Assembly (NCBI GenBank): GCA_013816805.1
Contig: JACDDS010000001.1
Location: 85,001-149,000 of the forward strand
Length of the DNA stretch: 64,000 bases
Direction: 5' to 3'
Origin: Chitinophagales bacterium
GTDB taxonomy: Bacteria; Bacteroidota; Bacteroidia; Chitinophagales; UBA10324
Shown: piece by piece, positions 30,012 to 40,171 of the stretch
Layout of the letters: the number at the start of each line of letters is the position of its first letter
Numbering within the stretch: the first letter of the stretch is position 1
Notes under the pieces: generated by a model
What the model saw: the letters and a program-made list of their open reading frames with translations, nothing else
Told to the model about the DNA's origin: nothing
Database searches by the model: none
Program-made: the position numbers and the translations under genes

Positions 30012-33000
30012 ATGAGATACAACTACCTTTTTGTCTTTTTCTTAATTTTTATATCTTTTAAATCGGCTTTCGGATCCACATTTATTGTTACTAACAATGC
30101 AGAAACAGGTCCCGGAAGTTTGGCTCAGGCAATTCTGGATGCCAATGCCCAATCAGGTATTGATTCCATCCATTTTGCAATAGTTTCCAGCTCAGTTGCT
30201 GATCGCACCATTACCTTAACTGCTCCGTTACCCCAAATTACAGGACGAGTTGTTATTGATGCAAATTCACAACCTTTTAGTAAATACTTTGGGTCATCGC
30301 AAACTAGAATACAGATTGTCGGCTCTTCCTATTTAAGTAACTGTTTTTATCTCAGTGGTGATTCCATAGAAATTTACGGTTTCTTTATTCATCATTTTAC
30401 AACCGGACTACTTGTAACCGGCAGCGACTGCCGTATTGGAGGCACTTATGATGGGAATGTTATTTTCGATTGTACTGACCAATGTATTCATGTTGAAGAT
30501 TGCAAGCAAGCCTCAGTCGTTGGGAATTTTATAGGAATTGATACTACAGGAAAAAAAGGTTCTTCAACAACAGGTATCGGTATTCTGATAGAAAATGGAA
30601 GTAAAATTACCATCGGTGGTAAACAAGCCGGGGGTTCTAATATTATTTCAGGAAACACTACAGGCTTATTTCTCGCGGCCTGTACTTACATGGCGATAAA
30701 CAAAAATTACATTGGTACGGACATAAATACCTCTGCAGCTATCCCTAATGCTACGGGTATTTATATAGATAGCTTTTGTAATAATATTACTGTAGGAGGT
30801 GATTCATCAAAAGATATGAATGTTATCTCCGGCAATACTGGCAATGGTATTGAAAGCGGTATGAATGCGTCCAGCATTTTGGGAAATAAAATTGGAACGG
30901 ATAGCACCGGTATCAATCAGGTTGGAAATGGTGGTTATGGTATCTATTTACTATCAGGCTCAAAAAAATTGTTAATCGGTAAAATAGGTGGTACTTCCGG
31001 AAATGTGATTGCTTACAATGATAAGGAGGGCATTTATTTCCAGGAAAAGCTTATTAAAACGGTTACTATTCAGGGAAACAGTATCTTCTGTAATTCGCAA
31101 AAAACCGGTAATGGTGGAATTGTGACGAATGGCGGAAATGAGGGAATTCAGATGCCCGAAATTAAAATTATTGATGCCCAGGGAATTATGGGTACTGCTC
31201 CACCCAGATCTGCTGTGGACATATACTCCGTTAGTACCTGCAATACTTGCGAAGGAAAAACTTTTATTACATCAGCTATTGCAGCTTCAAATGGGGTTTT
31301 TACAGTACTATTTTCAGTTGATGGCAAGGTTACTGCATTGGCCACTGATTCCCTTGGTAATACATCAGCATTTGCAGACTGTAAAGACACATCAGAGAAT
31401 TCCTGCTTAGTCGCTGGTTTTATAAATAGTCCTCCTTCCGCTTGCAGTGGTACCCCTATCACGTTTCTCGATCAATCGCTTAGCGATTTTAATACAGCAA
31501 TTACTTCCTGGTCATGGAGCTTTAGCACCGGGGAAACTTCGACGGAACAGAATCCTACTATTACTTTCAATACAGATGGAAGTTATCAGGCAACCTTAAC
31601 GGTAACCAACAGTTTAGGTTGTACAAGCAGCATTACCAAAACAATAGAAGTAACAACCGGTGCAAAGGCTGGTTTTGTTGCTTCCACAAAGGATCCCTGT
31701 ATAGGTGATTTGGTTATATTTACCGATAATTCAACAAGCACATCAGGCTCGCGTATCGTTTCCTATAATTGGGACTTTGGTGATGGAACTACAGCCGCTT
31801 CTCAAAATACATCTCATACTTATAATTCTATAGCGACTTTTTCAGTAACACTAACTGTGACCACTGATCTTCAATGTTCCAGCTCTCATAGTGAGAATAT
31901 TACGGTACATGATCCACCACAAGCTAAGTTTGGTGCAGATGCAACCGATGTATGTTTAGGTACTCCGATAAATTTTACCGATTCCTCCACAGCAGGTAAT
32001 GGAGCAGTTATCAAAAGTTATTTTTACGATTTTGGGAATGGTGACTCCAGCACACGAAATAATCCTCATTATTATTATACTACTCCCGGTACTTACACGG
32101 TAACACTTACGGTCACTAATAATTTCGGATGTAGCAACTCTTATTCAATAAGTGTTACTACTCACGATTTTCCTATAGCTCAGTTTACCAGTACCCCAAA
32201 GTGTGTCGGTGAAAATGTTCAATTCACGGACCAATCTACCGTTGACAATTCGCTCGACATTGTAAGCTGGTTCTGGGACTTTGGAGATAAAGATTCCACT
32301 TCCACCCAGCAAAACCCAAGGCATCAGTATGAGAGTGTGGGCGTTTATACTGTTACACTGACTATTACAGATAATTTAGGATGTATGGATACCCGCAAAG
32401 CAGAAATCAGTATTGTAACCGGGCCTACGGTTAGCTTTTCCATTTCTGATACCATAGCCTGCCAGGGTACTTTATTGACTTTTACTGACCAGACCGATAC
32501 AAGCGGAACTCTCGTCTTTTGGCATTGGAACTTCGGAGACCAGGCAAATGCAAATTCCCCCGATACTACTCATGCATATCAAACTCCGGGTGTATTTGTG
32601 GTAACACTGGAAGTAATAAACCGATCTCAATGTATGGGAACAGCCCATGATACGGTGACCATACTCGAACAACCTGCTGCTTTTTTCTTTGCACCTGCAC
32701 AAAATTGTCTTAATGAGACTATCAGTTTTCTTGATCAGTCAACAGGAGGCACCGGTGCTACCGTTACAAGCTGGCTTTGGAATTTTGGAGATGGTTCAAC
32801 CAGCGATGTATCAAGTCCATCTCACCAGTACACTGCCGATGGTACCTACCAGGTAACTCTTACAGTACAAAACAGCCTTGGGTGCTTCGGAACGTATTCT
32901 CAAACTGTTGACATAATTTCACAACCCCAGGCAGGCTTTGTTTATAACATTGCCTATCCTTCGGTGGAATTCACCAATACCTCAATAAATAGTACTAATT

Positions 33001-33434
33001 CAGTATATACCTGGGACTTTGGCGACGGAACCACCAGTAATCTGAGTAACCCTATTCATAATTATTCTGCTCAGGCCTCCTATAATGTATGTTTAATTGT
33101 AACAGATAACTCTTGCGGAGCAAGTGACACCATTTGCCAGGCTATTTTTGTTACAGGTATAGCTTCCCTTCCAAACACCATAAGTCAGTATATTTCCGTT
33201 ACGCCTAATCCTGCCGGAAATATTGTTATGGTAAATAGTCTTAAGGAGGATTTAAAAATTGAAGAGATCAGAATGTTGAATGATCTGGGAGCAGAGGTTT
33301 ATTATCATAATTCGTTTGTGTCTAATTCTTCGATACCTGTTTCAATAAGTAATATGGCAGGAGGAATGTATGCTTTACAGATAAAAACGAACAGAGGATA
33401 TGCTTTTAAAAAGATATTTCATCTGGTAAAATAA
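30012..33434 (+). CDS. Secreted beta-helix protein with seven PKD domains and T9SS sorting tail
   Basis: A large surface or secreted protein of 1140 residues. A signal peptide (MRYNYLFVFFLIFISFKSAFG) leads into a right-handed beta-helix region to about residue 465, with repeated 'NVISGN', 'NYIGTD' and 'IGG' turns. I count seven PKD domains, several with the WDFGDGT-type motif. The last about 75 residues form a type A T9SS sorting domain (SVTPNPAGN... GGMYALQIKTNRG). It is probably an adhesin or carbohydrate- or matrix-binding protein; no catalytic motif is evident. It is paralogous to the next gene, which begins 38 bp downstream. Confidence 0.85.
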   Translation: MRYNYLFVFFLIFISFKSAFGSTFIVTNNAETGPGSLAQAILDANAQSGIDSIHFAIVSSSVADRTITLTAPLPQITGRVVIDANSQPFSKYFGSSQTRIQIVGSSYLSNCFYLSGDSIEIYGFFIHHFTTGLLVTGSDCRIGGTYDGNVIFDCTDQCIHVEDCKQASVVGNFIGIDTTGKKGSSTTGIGILIENGSKITIGGKQAGGSNIISGNTTGLFLAACTYMAINKNYIGTDINTSAAIPNATGIYIDSFCNNITVGGDSSKDMNVISGNTGNGIESGMNASSILGNKIGTDSTGINQVGNGGYGIYLLSGSKKLLIGKIGGTSGNVIAYNDKEGIYFQEKLIKTVTIQGNSIFCNSQKTGNGGIVTNGGNEGIQMPEIKIIDAQGIMGTAPPRSAVDIYSVSTCNTCEGKTFITSAIAASNGVFTVLFSVDGKVTALATDSLGNTSAFADCKDTSENSCLVAGFINSPPSACSGTPITFLDQSLSDFNTAITSWSWSFSTGETSTEQNPTITFNTDGSYQATLTVTNSLGCTSSITKTIEVTTGAKAGFVASTKDPCIGDLVIFTDNSTSTSGSRIVSYNWDFGDGTTAASQNTSHTYNSIATFSVTLTVTTDLQCSSSHSENITVHDPPQAKFGADATDVCLGTPINFTDSSTAGNGAVIKSYFYDFGNGDSSTRNNPHYYYTTPGTYTVTLTVTNNFGCSNSYSISVTTHDFPIAQFTSTPKCVGENVQFTDQSTVDNSLDIVSWFWDFGDKDSTSTQQNPRHQYESVGVYTVTLTITDNLGCMDTRKAEISIVTGPTVSFSISDTIACQGTLLTFTDQTDTSGTLVFWHWNFGDQANANSPDTTHAYQTPGVFVVTLEVINRSQCMGTAHDTVTILEQPAAFFFAPAQNCLNETISFLDQSTGGTGATVTSWLWNFGDGSTSDVSSPSHQYTADGTYQVTLTVQNSLGCFGTYSQTVDIISQPQAGFVYNIAYPSVEFTNTSINSTNSVYTWDFGDGTTSNLSNPIHNYSAQASYNVCLIVTDNSCGASDTICQAIFVTGIASLPNTISQYISVTPNPAGNIVMVNSLKEDLKIEEIRMLNDLGAEVYYHNSFVSNSSIPVSISNMAGGMYALQIKTNRGYAFKKIFHLVK

Positions 33435-33472
33435 ATCCTATCTTTCAAAAAAATACCCATAAACTGAATATT

Positions 33473-35869
33473 ATGAAAAACAGATTACTTCTTATTATAA
33501 GTATTTGTCTTTTATTGATGCAGCAGTTACAGGCTTCAATAATTACGGTTACCAGTAATGCTGACGATGGTCCCGGCACATTAAGAGCTGCCATTGATTC
33601 CTCAAATGCAAATTTTGGCGTGGTAGATACCATATATTTCGATTTGCCCAACGATGCCGCATCCAGAATGATTGTGCTGCAACGGGATCTTACTGCGTGT
33701 GTAGATGAGGTAGTAATTGATGCTTCCACACAGAAAGGAGATCCTCTGGGAACTTCCACAGCAAAAGTTGAAATTACTTCGCTCACCCAGGGTTTTAGTG
33801 GAATATCTCTTGCAGCAGATTCCAGCTTTATTTTTGGATTATTTATTCATCACTTTCAATATGGTATATATGTATCCAAATCTTATTGCAGAGTAGGTGA
33901 TATTAATCGCGGAAATGTTATTGTGGATTGTTCTGCTGCATGTATAAGGATTTTGAGCAGCAACCATAATGAAATAAAAGGTAATTACATTGGTATTGAT
34001 ACTTCGGGAAATACCTATGGATCTGTCACCGATGGTATTGTTTGTACCAGTTCGTCTGCAATAATTATAGGCGGAAAACTTCCAGGAGCCAGAAATGTAA
34101 TATCAGGGAATCTGAATGGTATTTATTTACAAAACGTGATTGGGGTCAACATCACAAATAATTATATTGGAACCAAATATTCCGGTGGCGGACAACCTTC
34201 TGTAGGAAATGAATATGGAATTTATGCCCAGGATTTGAACTCAAATATTGATATTGGGGGTGATACCCTAACGGAACAAAATCTTATTTCAGGAAATTAT
34301 CAGGCAGGGATTTATGGCACTTTTTATTCTTCCAGAATCAGGGGAAATGGAATAGGAATAGATAAGAACGGTACGGCTACTGGAAATGGAACCTATGGAA
34401 TTTATCTTGCCAGTGCTTCTTCAGATGTGATTATTGGAGGAGATTCCTTAAGCCAGCCAAATGTGATTGCAAATAATGGAGCCGATGCTATTTTTCTTGA
34501 GGGCAATTGTGAGAGAAATACTTTTTCTCAGAATTCAATTTATAATAATGGCGGGGGAATAACTCTTAATGGCGGAAATGGTGGTATTGATTATCCTGCA
34601 TTGATGACCGTGTCAAATAAGGGGGTTACCGGAAACGCTGTTCCGGGTTATAAGATTGAAGTTTTTGAAGATGATTCTGCCTCGGATTGTGAAGGCCAGA
34701 CTTTTTTAGGTTCAATAATTACAGGAGCAAATGGAGTTTTTACACTAACAGCACCTGTAACAACATTATCTGTAACAGCTACTGCTACAGATACAGCCGG
34801 GAATACTTCAAAATTTACACCATGCAAGGATACTGCTTATCAGAGTTGCATTATCCCAAACATCTTAGCTGATTCGGTTGGTTGTTCGGGTAATTCAATT
34901 GTAGCATGGGATGCCTCACTTACATTACCCGGAACTTCTATAATTTCATGGGCATGGGCATTTGGTGATGGCACTGTATCTTCAGATCAATTCCCTAATC
35001 ATGTCTATTCTGATACTGGCAATTACCAAATTACGCTCTATGTCACCAATGACGCCGGCTGTTCAGGCCAGGCAACTGCAAATATTCATATTAATGCTTC
35101 TCCCATAGCTATCTTAATTACAAATGATGAAATATGTACAGGTTCTCCTGTAAGTCTTCTTAATGAGTCAAGTGGTGGCACAAATGATTCTATTGTTTCA
35201 CTTCTTTGGGACTTTGGTGATGGCACCACTTCCGTTCTGGATAGTCCTGCTCATTCGTATAGTAATCCCGGTACTTACACGATTTCGCTAACGGTAACAA
35301 ACTCTAAAGGCTGCGCAAAGAGCACATCAGTGAATGTTTTGGTGGATCCTTCCCCGGTTCCTTCTTTTAGCTATGATTCCACCGGTGGCCATCATGTGAT
35401 TTTTACTAATACCTCTACAAGTAATGGTACACCTGCGTATACGTGGGATTTTGGTGATAGCACTACCAGTACTTCAACCAATCCTGTTCACGACTATAAC
35501 CAGGATGGAAGATATAATGTGTGCCTGACCGTTTTTGACGATTTATGCCTGCAAAGCATTCAAAATTGTCAAATAGTCGATATTGTAACCGGTGTTCATA
35601 ATATTATTCCTGAGTTGCAAAAGATACTTATATCCCCCAATCCCGCTTCTTCGCATATTATACTTACAAATGGCGGTAATGTGATAAAAATTAGTTCGGT
35701 TCAACTGTTGAATTTAATAGACAACATATCCGTTGCTGAGGGTCAAAAGACTATGTATCAGGGGGATATGCTTACTATTAGCCTTCCTCCGTTATCCAAT
35801 GGTATTTACCTGCTCCATATTGAAACGGATAAAGGTATACTGACCGAAAAAATTCTAATCCAGAGATAA
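33473..35869 (+). CDS. Secreted beta-helix protein with three PKD domains and T9SS sorting tail
   Basis: A 798-residue paralogue of the preceding protein. It has a signal peptide (to about residue 22), the same CSLREA-like opening (ITVTSNADDGPGTLRAAID), a beta-helix region with GNVI/ISGN/NYIGT turns to about residue 460, only three PKD domains, and a T9SS tail (ISPNPASSH... NGIYLLHIETDKG). The shared 'CKDT' segment between helix and PKD block supports common origin. It lies 38 bp downstream of its paralogue, probably in the same transcript, and ends at a strong terminator. Confidence 0.85.
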   Translation: MKNRLLLIISICLLLMQQLQASIITVTSNADDGPGTLRAAIDSSNANFGVVDTIYFDLPNDAASRMIVLQRDLTACVDEVVIDASTQKGDPLGTSTAKVEITSLTQGFSGISLAADSSFIFGLFIHHFQYGIYVSKSYCRVGDINRGNVIVDCSAACIRILSSNHNEIKGNYIGIDTSGNTYGSVTDGIVCTSSSAIIIGGKLPGARNVISGNLNGIYLQNVIGVNITNNYIGTKYSGGGQPSVGNEYGIYAQDLNSNIDIGGDTLTEQNLISGNYQAGIYGTFYSSRIRGNGIGIDKNGTATGNGTYGIYLASASSDVIIGGDSLSQPNVIANNGADAIFLEGNCERNTFSQNSIYNNGGGITLNGGNGGIDYPALMTVSNKGVTGNAVPGYKIEVFEDDSASDCEGQTFLGSIITGANGVFTLTAPVTTLSVTATATDTAGNTSKFTPCKDTAYQSCIIPNILADSVGCSGNSIVAWDASLTLPGTSIISWAWAFGDGTVSSDQFPNHVYSDTGNYQITLYVTNDAGCSGQATANIHINASPIAILITNDEICTGSPVSLLNESSGGTNDSIVSLLWDFGDGTTSVLDSPAHSYSNPGTYTISLTVTNSKGCAKSTSVNVLVDPSPVPSFSYDSTGGHHVIFTNTSTSNGTPAYTWDFGDSTTSTSTNPVHDYNQDGRYNVCLTVFDDLCLQSIQNCQIVDIVTGVHNIIPELQKILISPNPASSHIILTNGGNVIKISSVQLLNLIDNISVAEGQKTMYQGDMLTISLPPLSNGIYLLHIETDKGILTEKILIQR

Positions 35870-35890
35870 TATTTGTTATAAATATTCTAG

Positions 35891-35918
35891 AGGAGATCTC
35901 AGAAGGTCTCCTTTTTTT
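35891..35918 (+). terminator. Terminator after the beta-helix/PKD gene pair
   Basis: AGGAGATC (35891-35898) pairs with GGTCTCCT (35905-35912) across a 6-nt loop, followed by a run of T residues. Confidence 0.8.
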
Positions 35919-36041
35919 ATTAAAATCAATGAGTACACTGCCCTTAATTAATTTAAAACGAGCATTAAAATATGAATTCTCACCTTTATAATGCGAAAAA
36001 GTGTAATTTGCATGTGTTTTATTAACTAAACCAAAAGAAAG

Positions 36042-36254
36042 ATGAGAAATACAGGCAGACCCCCTACCAAACCCGCAAAGCTGGCAGATGGTTTTTACAT
36101 TGAAGTGCGTAATATTGGATCCAAAGAAAAAGCCGTAAAAATCCGAAGTGTGACCAAGGATGCAATGGAAAGTAGCATCAGGCAATATGAAGGCAGCAGA
36201 AAAGAAGTGACTGTGCTTGGAGAATATAAGGATGAAGAATGGCTCACAAAGTAG
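36042..36254 (+). CDS. Small basic hypothetical protein
   Basis: A 70-residue soluble protein I cannot name. It starts RNTGRPPTKPAKLADGFYIEV and is rich in Lys/Arg with a mixed strand-helix pattern; no membrane segment, no cysteine. Single-gene layout, an ATG start after a purine-rich stretch (AAAGAAAG) and its own downstream terminator support a real gene. A nucleic-acid-binding role is possible from charge but unproven. Confidence 0.65.
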   Translation: MRNTGRPPTKPAKLADGFYIEVRNIGSKEKAVKIRSVTKDAMESSIRQYEGSRKEVTVLGEYKDEEWLTK

Positions 36255-36567
36255 GTGTTTATCTGTTTACTATAGAGTGCTTAAAATATATTATGGACCT
36301 AATCTAAACGAGCAGGTCCATTCTTTTTTACAGTTTTATCATCTTCATTCTTACAAGCAATTTAACAGCATCGTAATTGCTTAAATTAATTACGTTTGCT
36401 ACCACAGGCCAACGCTCCATTATAAAGGATGTAGATCTTAATTAAAATATTTTCCTCCTTATTTTATATCTCTATTTCAATATTTTTCATGAACGGTTTT
36501 ATTTGGTAAACGTGCCAGCATGCCATAATTTAGTGATCGTTTTTTCTAACTCCAATCCAAATAATTT
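36255..36567. other. Intergenic stretch without a gene
   Basis: Apart from the terminator at 36293-36328, these AT-rich 313 bp show no open frame with protein-like composition, no tRNA-like fold and no full TAnnTTTG box that I could find. Confidence 0.5.
36293..36328 (+). terminator. Terminator after the small basic protein gene
   Basis: ATGGACCT (36293-36300) and AGGTCCAT (36314-36321) are perfect complements with a 13-nt loop, followed by a T-rich run. Confidence 0.7.
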
Positions 36568-38691
36568 ATGAATAAGCAACAATTACAAAAATGCATTGCA
36601 TCATTTAATATATCGGTAAAAAAAGTTGTTTTAATGGCTGTTCTTTTTTTATTGACTGTTACCTATACAAGGGCTCAAATACAGTTTATAGCTCCATTGT
36701 CCGGATCTAAATATCACAATCCTGAACGAAATATCATTATCCGGCCCGGAGCCTTAATTAACCTGTCATCTGTGCAACCTTACTTATTTCAGATTAAAGG
36801 TTCATTAAGTGGGGAACATGAATTTAAACTCAATGTAGCCCTTGATAGCAAAACTATAGTTTTAAATCCATTGGTACCGTTTTCATACGGTGAAGAGGTA
36901 ACCGTAACTCTTCAACAGGGTGTTAAACAGGCGGATGGAAAAACTATAGAACCTTATTCTTTTTCTTTCTTTATTCACCGCCAGTATACACCGGAAGAAC
37001 AGCAGAGAATGGTAGAATTGAGAAACAAGTCTCTAGAGGAAGAATTTATTGACCCCAAACAACAGGATATAACTTCAAACCGGACTGCAAATCCTTACTA
37101 TTCAATTTTGAAAAACACGACCCCTGCATCAGGAAATGTATTCTTCAGTAATTTCAGTTTTTTGGGTTATGACACCCAGCGGCTTTGGATCATAAAAAAC
37201 AGTGGTGACTCCGTATATTCATTAAAATCCAATTCAAAGGGATTTGACTGGAAGCTTAATTTTAATCACTATCTCACTTCTTATGCCTCTGTGGGGTACG
37301 ATGAGTTCGATTCAAACTATGTAAAGATTAAGACCTTTAATCCTGCCAATGGTTATTCAGCAGATGTACATGAATTTTTGATCTATCCGGATGGCCACCA
37401 TTATATGCTCACGGTGGATAATGAAATTGTAGATATGACCGTCTATGATCCTTCATACCAGCCGGAGGCCCTGGTGATAGGAAATGCCATTCAGGAATTT
37501 GACGCTAACGATAATTTGATTTTTGAATGGCGCACAATAGATCACATTGACGTTCCGGAAGCGCTTCATGAAAACCTTGCCAATGGATCTATTGATGCTA
37601 CGCATGCAAATTCTATGGATGAAGATACCGACGGCAATCTTATTGTATCGTTCCGGCATCTCGATCAGGTTGATAAAATTAATGTAAACAATGGCAGCTT
37701 TATTTGGCGTTTAGGCGGGGTTAAAAATCAATTTACGTTTACGAATGATCCTGCACAATTTAATTATCAGCACCATTGCCTCAGGATAGCAAACGGAAAT
37801 ATTACCTTATTCGATAATAACGTTTGGGGCACCCCTGATTTATGCTATGCTAAGGAATATCAGTTGGATGAAGTAAAAAAGAAGGCAACCTTAGTATGGA
37901 GCTATAATCGCCCGGCAGTAAACGGCGTTTCCATGACGAGTTTTGCTATGGGAAGCGTTCAGCGGCAGAGTAATGGTAATACTTTAATTGGCTGGGGAAA
38001 AATTCCATTAGACAGCGGATTGCCCAGCATGACCGAGGTAGATGCTAATAATAATATTGTTTGGGAAATGGAGTACGATCCCACCTATTATGATATTACT
38101 TACCGTGCTCTTAGGTATAACTGGAACCCATGTGCCCGGCCATCTACTCAATTGCTGAATACCTCCAATATAGCTACCACTTCAGCCAAATTAAATTGGA
38201 ATGATGCTACAGGAGCTGTAAAGTATTATGTAGAGTATAGAAAGAAAGGAAATACTAATTGGACGAGCGTCAAGATTAGTTCCACCAAACACTCCTATAC
38301 CGTAACAGGTTTAAGCGCAGGTAAAAATTATGAATGGCATGTTCAAACATGGTGCGATAAAAATGGTAATAAGAAATCAAATTTTACCCCCATCATTACC
38401 TTTAAAACCGATGCTCAAAAGGTAATTGATGAGACTGGTTTTAATGACATAAGCATTTATCCAAATCCGGCACATGATTTCATGCACTTAAGATGGACGG
38501 CTAATAATGAGAATACGACCTCTGCGATAATTACCGATGTGGCCGGCAGGATATTAAAATCTTGGAATTTAAAATGTTCTTATGGTGAAAATGATCAGAC
38601 GATATCTTTAACAGACATTTCACCAGGCATTTATTTTATCAAGGTGCTTACCCCAGATCAGCAACAATTGCAAAAAATAGTGATAGAATAA
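36568..38691 (+). CDS. Arylsulfotransferase-family protein with fibronectin III and T9SS sorting tail
   Basis: A 707-residue secreted protein. An N-terminal signal anchor region (to about residue 36) leads to an Ig-like segment (about 40-135). A beta-propeller of the arylsulfotransferase family follows (about 175-530, with DATHANSMDEDTDGNLIVSF, IWRLGG, YQHHCLRIANGNITLFDN). Then come a fibronectin III domain (about 535-615) and a T9SS tail (SIYPNPAHD... PGIYFIKVL). By family it might transfer sulphate between phenolic compounds, but many propellers of this family have no tested activity. A strong terminator follows. Confidence 0.8.
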   Translation: MNKQQLQKCIASFNISVKKVVLMAVLFLLTVTYTRAQIQFIAPLSGSKYHNPERNIIIRPGALINLSSVQPYLFQIKGSLSGEHEFKLNVALDSKTIVLNPLVPFSYGEEVTVTLQQGVKQADGKTIEPYSFSFFIHRQYTPEEQQRMVELRNKSLEEEFIDPKQQDITSNRTANPYYSILKNTTPASGNVFFSNFSFLGYDTQRLWIIKNSGDSVYSLKSNSKGFDWKLNFNHYLTSYASVGYDEFDSNYVKIKTFNPANGYSADVHEFLIYPDGHHYMLTVDNEIVDMTVYDPSYQPEALVIGNAIQEFDANDNLIFEWRTIDHIDVPEALHENLANGSIDATHANSMDEDTDGNLIVSFRHLDQVDKINVNNGSFIWRLGGVKNQFTFTNDPAQFNYQHHCLRIANGNITLFDNNVWGTPDLCYAKEYQLDEVKKKATLVWSYNRPAVNGVSMTSFAMGSVQRQSNGNTLIGWGKIPLDSGLPSMTEVDANNNIVWEMEYDPTYYDITYRALRYNWNPCARPSTQLLNTSNIATTSAKLNWNDATGAVKYYVEYRKKGNTNWTSVKISSTKHSYTVTGLSAGKNYEWHVQTWCDKNGNKKSNFTPIITFKTDAQKVIDETGFNDISIYPNPAHDFMHLRWTANNENTTSAIITDVAGRILKSWNLKCSYGENDQTISLTDISPGIYFIKVLTPDQQQLQKIVIE

Positions 38692-38709
38692 ACTTACATT
38701 TTTAGAATT

Positions 38710-38742
38710 AGCGGTGCTTATAGAAAGAGCACCGCTTTTTTA
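38710..38742. terminator. Terminator between the arylsulfotransferase-like gene and msrA
   Basis: AGCGGTGCT (38710-38718) and AGCACCGCT (38728-38736) are a perfect 9-bp stem with a 9-nt loop and a T run after it. It sits between convergent genes and ends next to the msrA stop. Confidence 0.85.
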
Positions 38743-39423
38743 TTTACCATTACCAATTAGGGAATGACCCTCTTTTACCAAACCAGGTAATTGAGACTGA
38801 AATCTTTTTATGCGGGGAATTGATTCATGCTGCACATAAGGATTAGCTGGATTGTGAGCTATATAATTCTGATGGTAATCTTCAGCTTTCCAAAAAATAC
38901 TAAACGGTATTATCTGGGCAGCAATTGGAGAAGCATATTTTCCTGATTTATTAAGCTCTGAAATATAATTTTCCGCCAATTGCTTTTCTTTTAAACTCCT
39001 GTAAAAAATAATGGATCGGTATTGGGTTCCATGGTCCGGGCCCTGCCCATTAACCTGCGTAGGATCCTCAGCAGCAAAATATACTTTAAGCAGCGTTGGA
39101 TAATCAACTACCGATGAATCATAATATACGTTTACTGTCTCAGCATGACCTGTTGAGCCGGTTTCCACTTCTTCATAGGTCGGGTTTTTTGTTTCCCCGC
39201 CTGCATAGCCCGACACTGCTTCCTGAACACCCTTTACACTTTCAAAAACCGCTTCTTCGCACCAAAAACATCCTGCAGCAAAAGTAGCCTGCTTGTAACC
39301 CGAAAGATCACGTTGTGCATCAGCGATGGAAGATGGTTGAGAAATTACCTTGTTTTTCTGAGCACATGATGAAAAACCGGCCGTTAAAAACAGAACCAAA
39401 AACAGGTTTGATAAATAATTCAT
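38740..39423 (-). CDS. msrA: Peptide-methionine (S)-S-oxide reductase, probable lipoprotein
   Basis: MsrA repairs oxidised methionine in proteins. The catalytic motif GCFWCE (C52) is present, with EVETGSTGHAETV and DPTQVNGQGPDHGTQYRS downstream. The 227-residue form has an N-terminal lipobox (GFSSC, C20), so this copy is probably anchored in the envelope rather than cytosolic. Confidence 0.93.
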   Translation of the reverse strand: MNYLSNLFLVLFLTAGFSSCAQKNKVISQPSSIADAQRDLSGYKQATFAAGCFWCEEAVFESVKGVQEAVSGYAGGETKNPTYEEVETGSTGHAETVNVYYDSSVVDYPTLLKVYFAAEDPTQVNGQGPDHGTQYRSIIFYRSLKEKQLAENYISELNKSGKYASPIAAQIIPFSIFWKAEDYHQNYIAHNPANPYVQHESIPRIKRFQSQLPGLVKEGHSLIGNGK

Positions 39424-39540
39424 GGTCTTAATTTAAAATTTATTTACGGAATATCAATGTCGAAAGATTTAGAAATTGCCAGGTATTTTGCCGCTTTCAC
39501 TTAAAAAAAATTAATGTGATGCCTCAAAGCTATTACATAA

Positions 39541-39576
39541 AAAATCCCGCTCAGGAAAAAAACAAAGCGGGATTTT
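39541..39576 (-). terminator. Terminator after the DUF1579 gene
   Basis: A perfect 11-bp inverted repeat (AAAATCCCGCT and AGCGGGATTTT) with a 14-nt loop lies 20 bp past the DUF1579 stop on the minus strand, ending in a T-rich run on that strand. Confidence 0.8.
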
Positions 39577-39595
39577 ATTATCCTGTTCCAAACGA

Positions 39596-40171
39596 CTATC
39601 GGGTCATCTTTATTTCCATTGTTTTCATTTCCTGGCCATTCATGGTCATGTACATTTCCATAAGTTGTGTATTATCATTTTGAAAAGTGAGCACCTGGCG
39701 CATCATCATGTCTTTTCCCGACATAGGATCATTTGTGACACCTCTCAATTCAATGGATTTATTTTCATCTTTCCAGGTACCTGATAACTGAGACATTCCC
39801 GTACTCATATTATCTACCCAACTGCTATAGAACATTTTAGTGGCATTATTATAGGCCATAAGTCCCATTCCTTCAAACGGTTTCCCCATCATAGTGCCTG
39901 TATATTTGGTGGAAAGGTACCTCCCATCCATCATCATATCGTTCCTTACCTTTGCAGTTGTTTTTGAAGCAGGCTGGGATGGATCCATCCACATGGTAAT
40001 ATCGGCCTTCCAATCACCGACTGATTTAGCCATCATGGCTTGTACTTGGCCAGGCATCATATTAGCCATCATTGCCTGCATATCCGGTTGTGAAGGTTGA
40101 TTCTGCGCGAATGTGCTTCTTGACATACTTAATAACAATAAGATTAACAGTAGTTGGGTTTTTGTTTTCAT
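39596..40171 (-). CDS. DUF1579 family secreted protein
   Basis: A 191-residue protein with a signal peptide (to about residue 22, ending TFAQ) followed by a Met/Gln-rich linker and a DUF1579-type beta-barrel region (VGDWKADITMWMDPS, GRYLSTKYTGTMMGKPFEGMG). Methionine content is unusually high. The function is unknown; the family fold suggests a lipocalin-like binding barrel. It is flanked by its own terminator and an intergenic stretch. Confidence 0.8.
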   Translation of the reverse strand: MKTKTQLLLILLLLSMSRSTFAQNQPSQPDMQAMMANMMPGQVQAMMAKSVGDWKADITMWMDPSQPASKTTAKVRNDMMMDGRYLSTKYTGTMMGKPFEGMGLMAYNNATKMFYSSWVDNMSTGMSQLSGTWKDENKSIELRGVTNDPMSGKDMMMRQVLTFQNDNTQLMEMYMTMNGQEMKTMEIKMTR

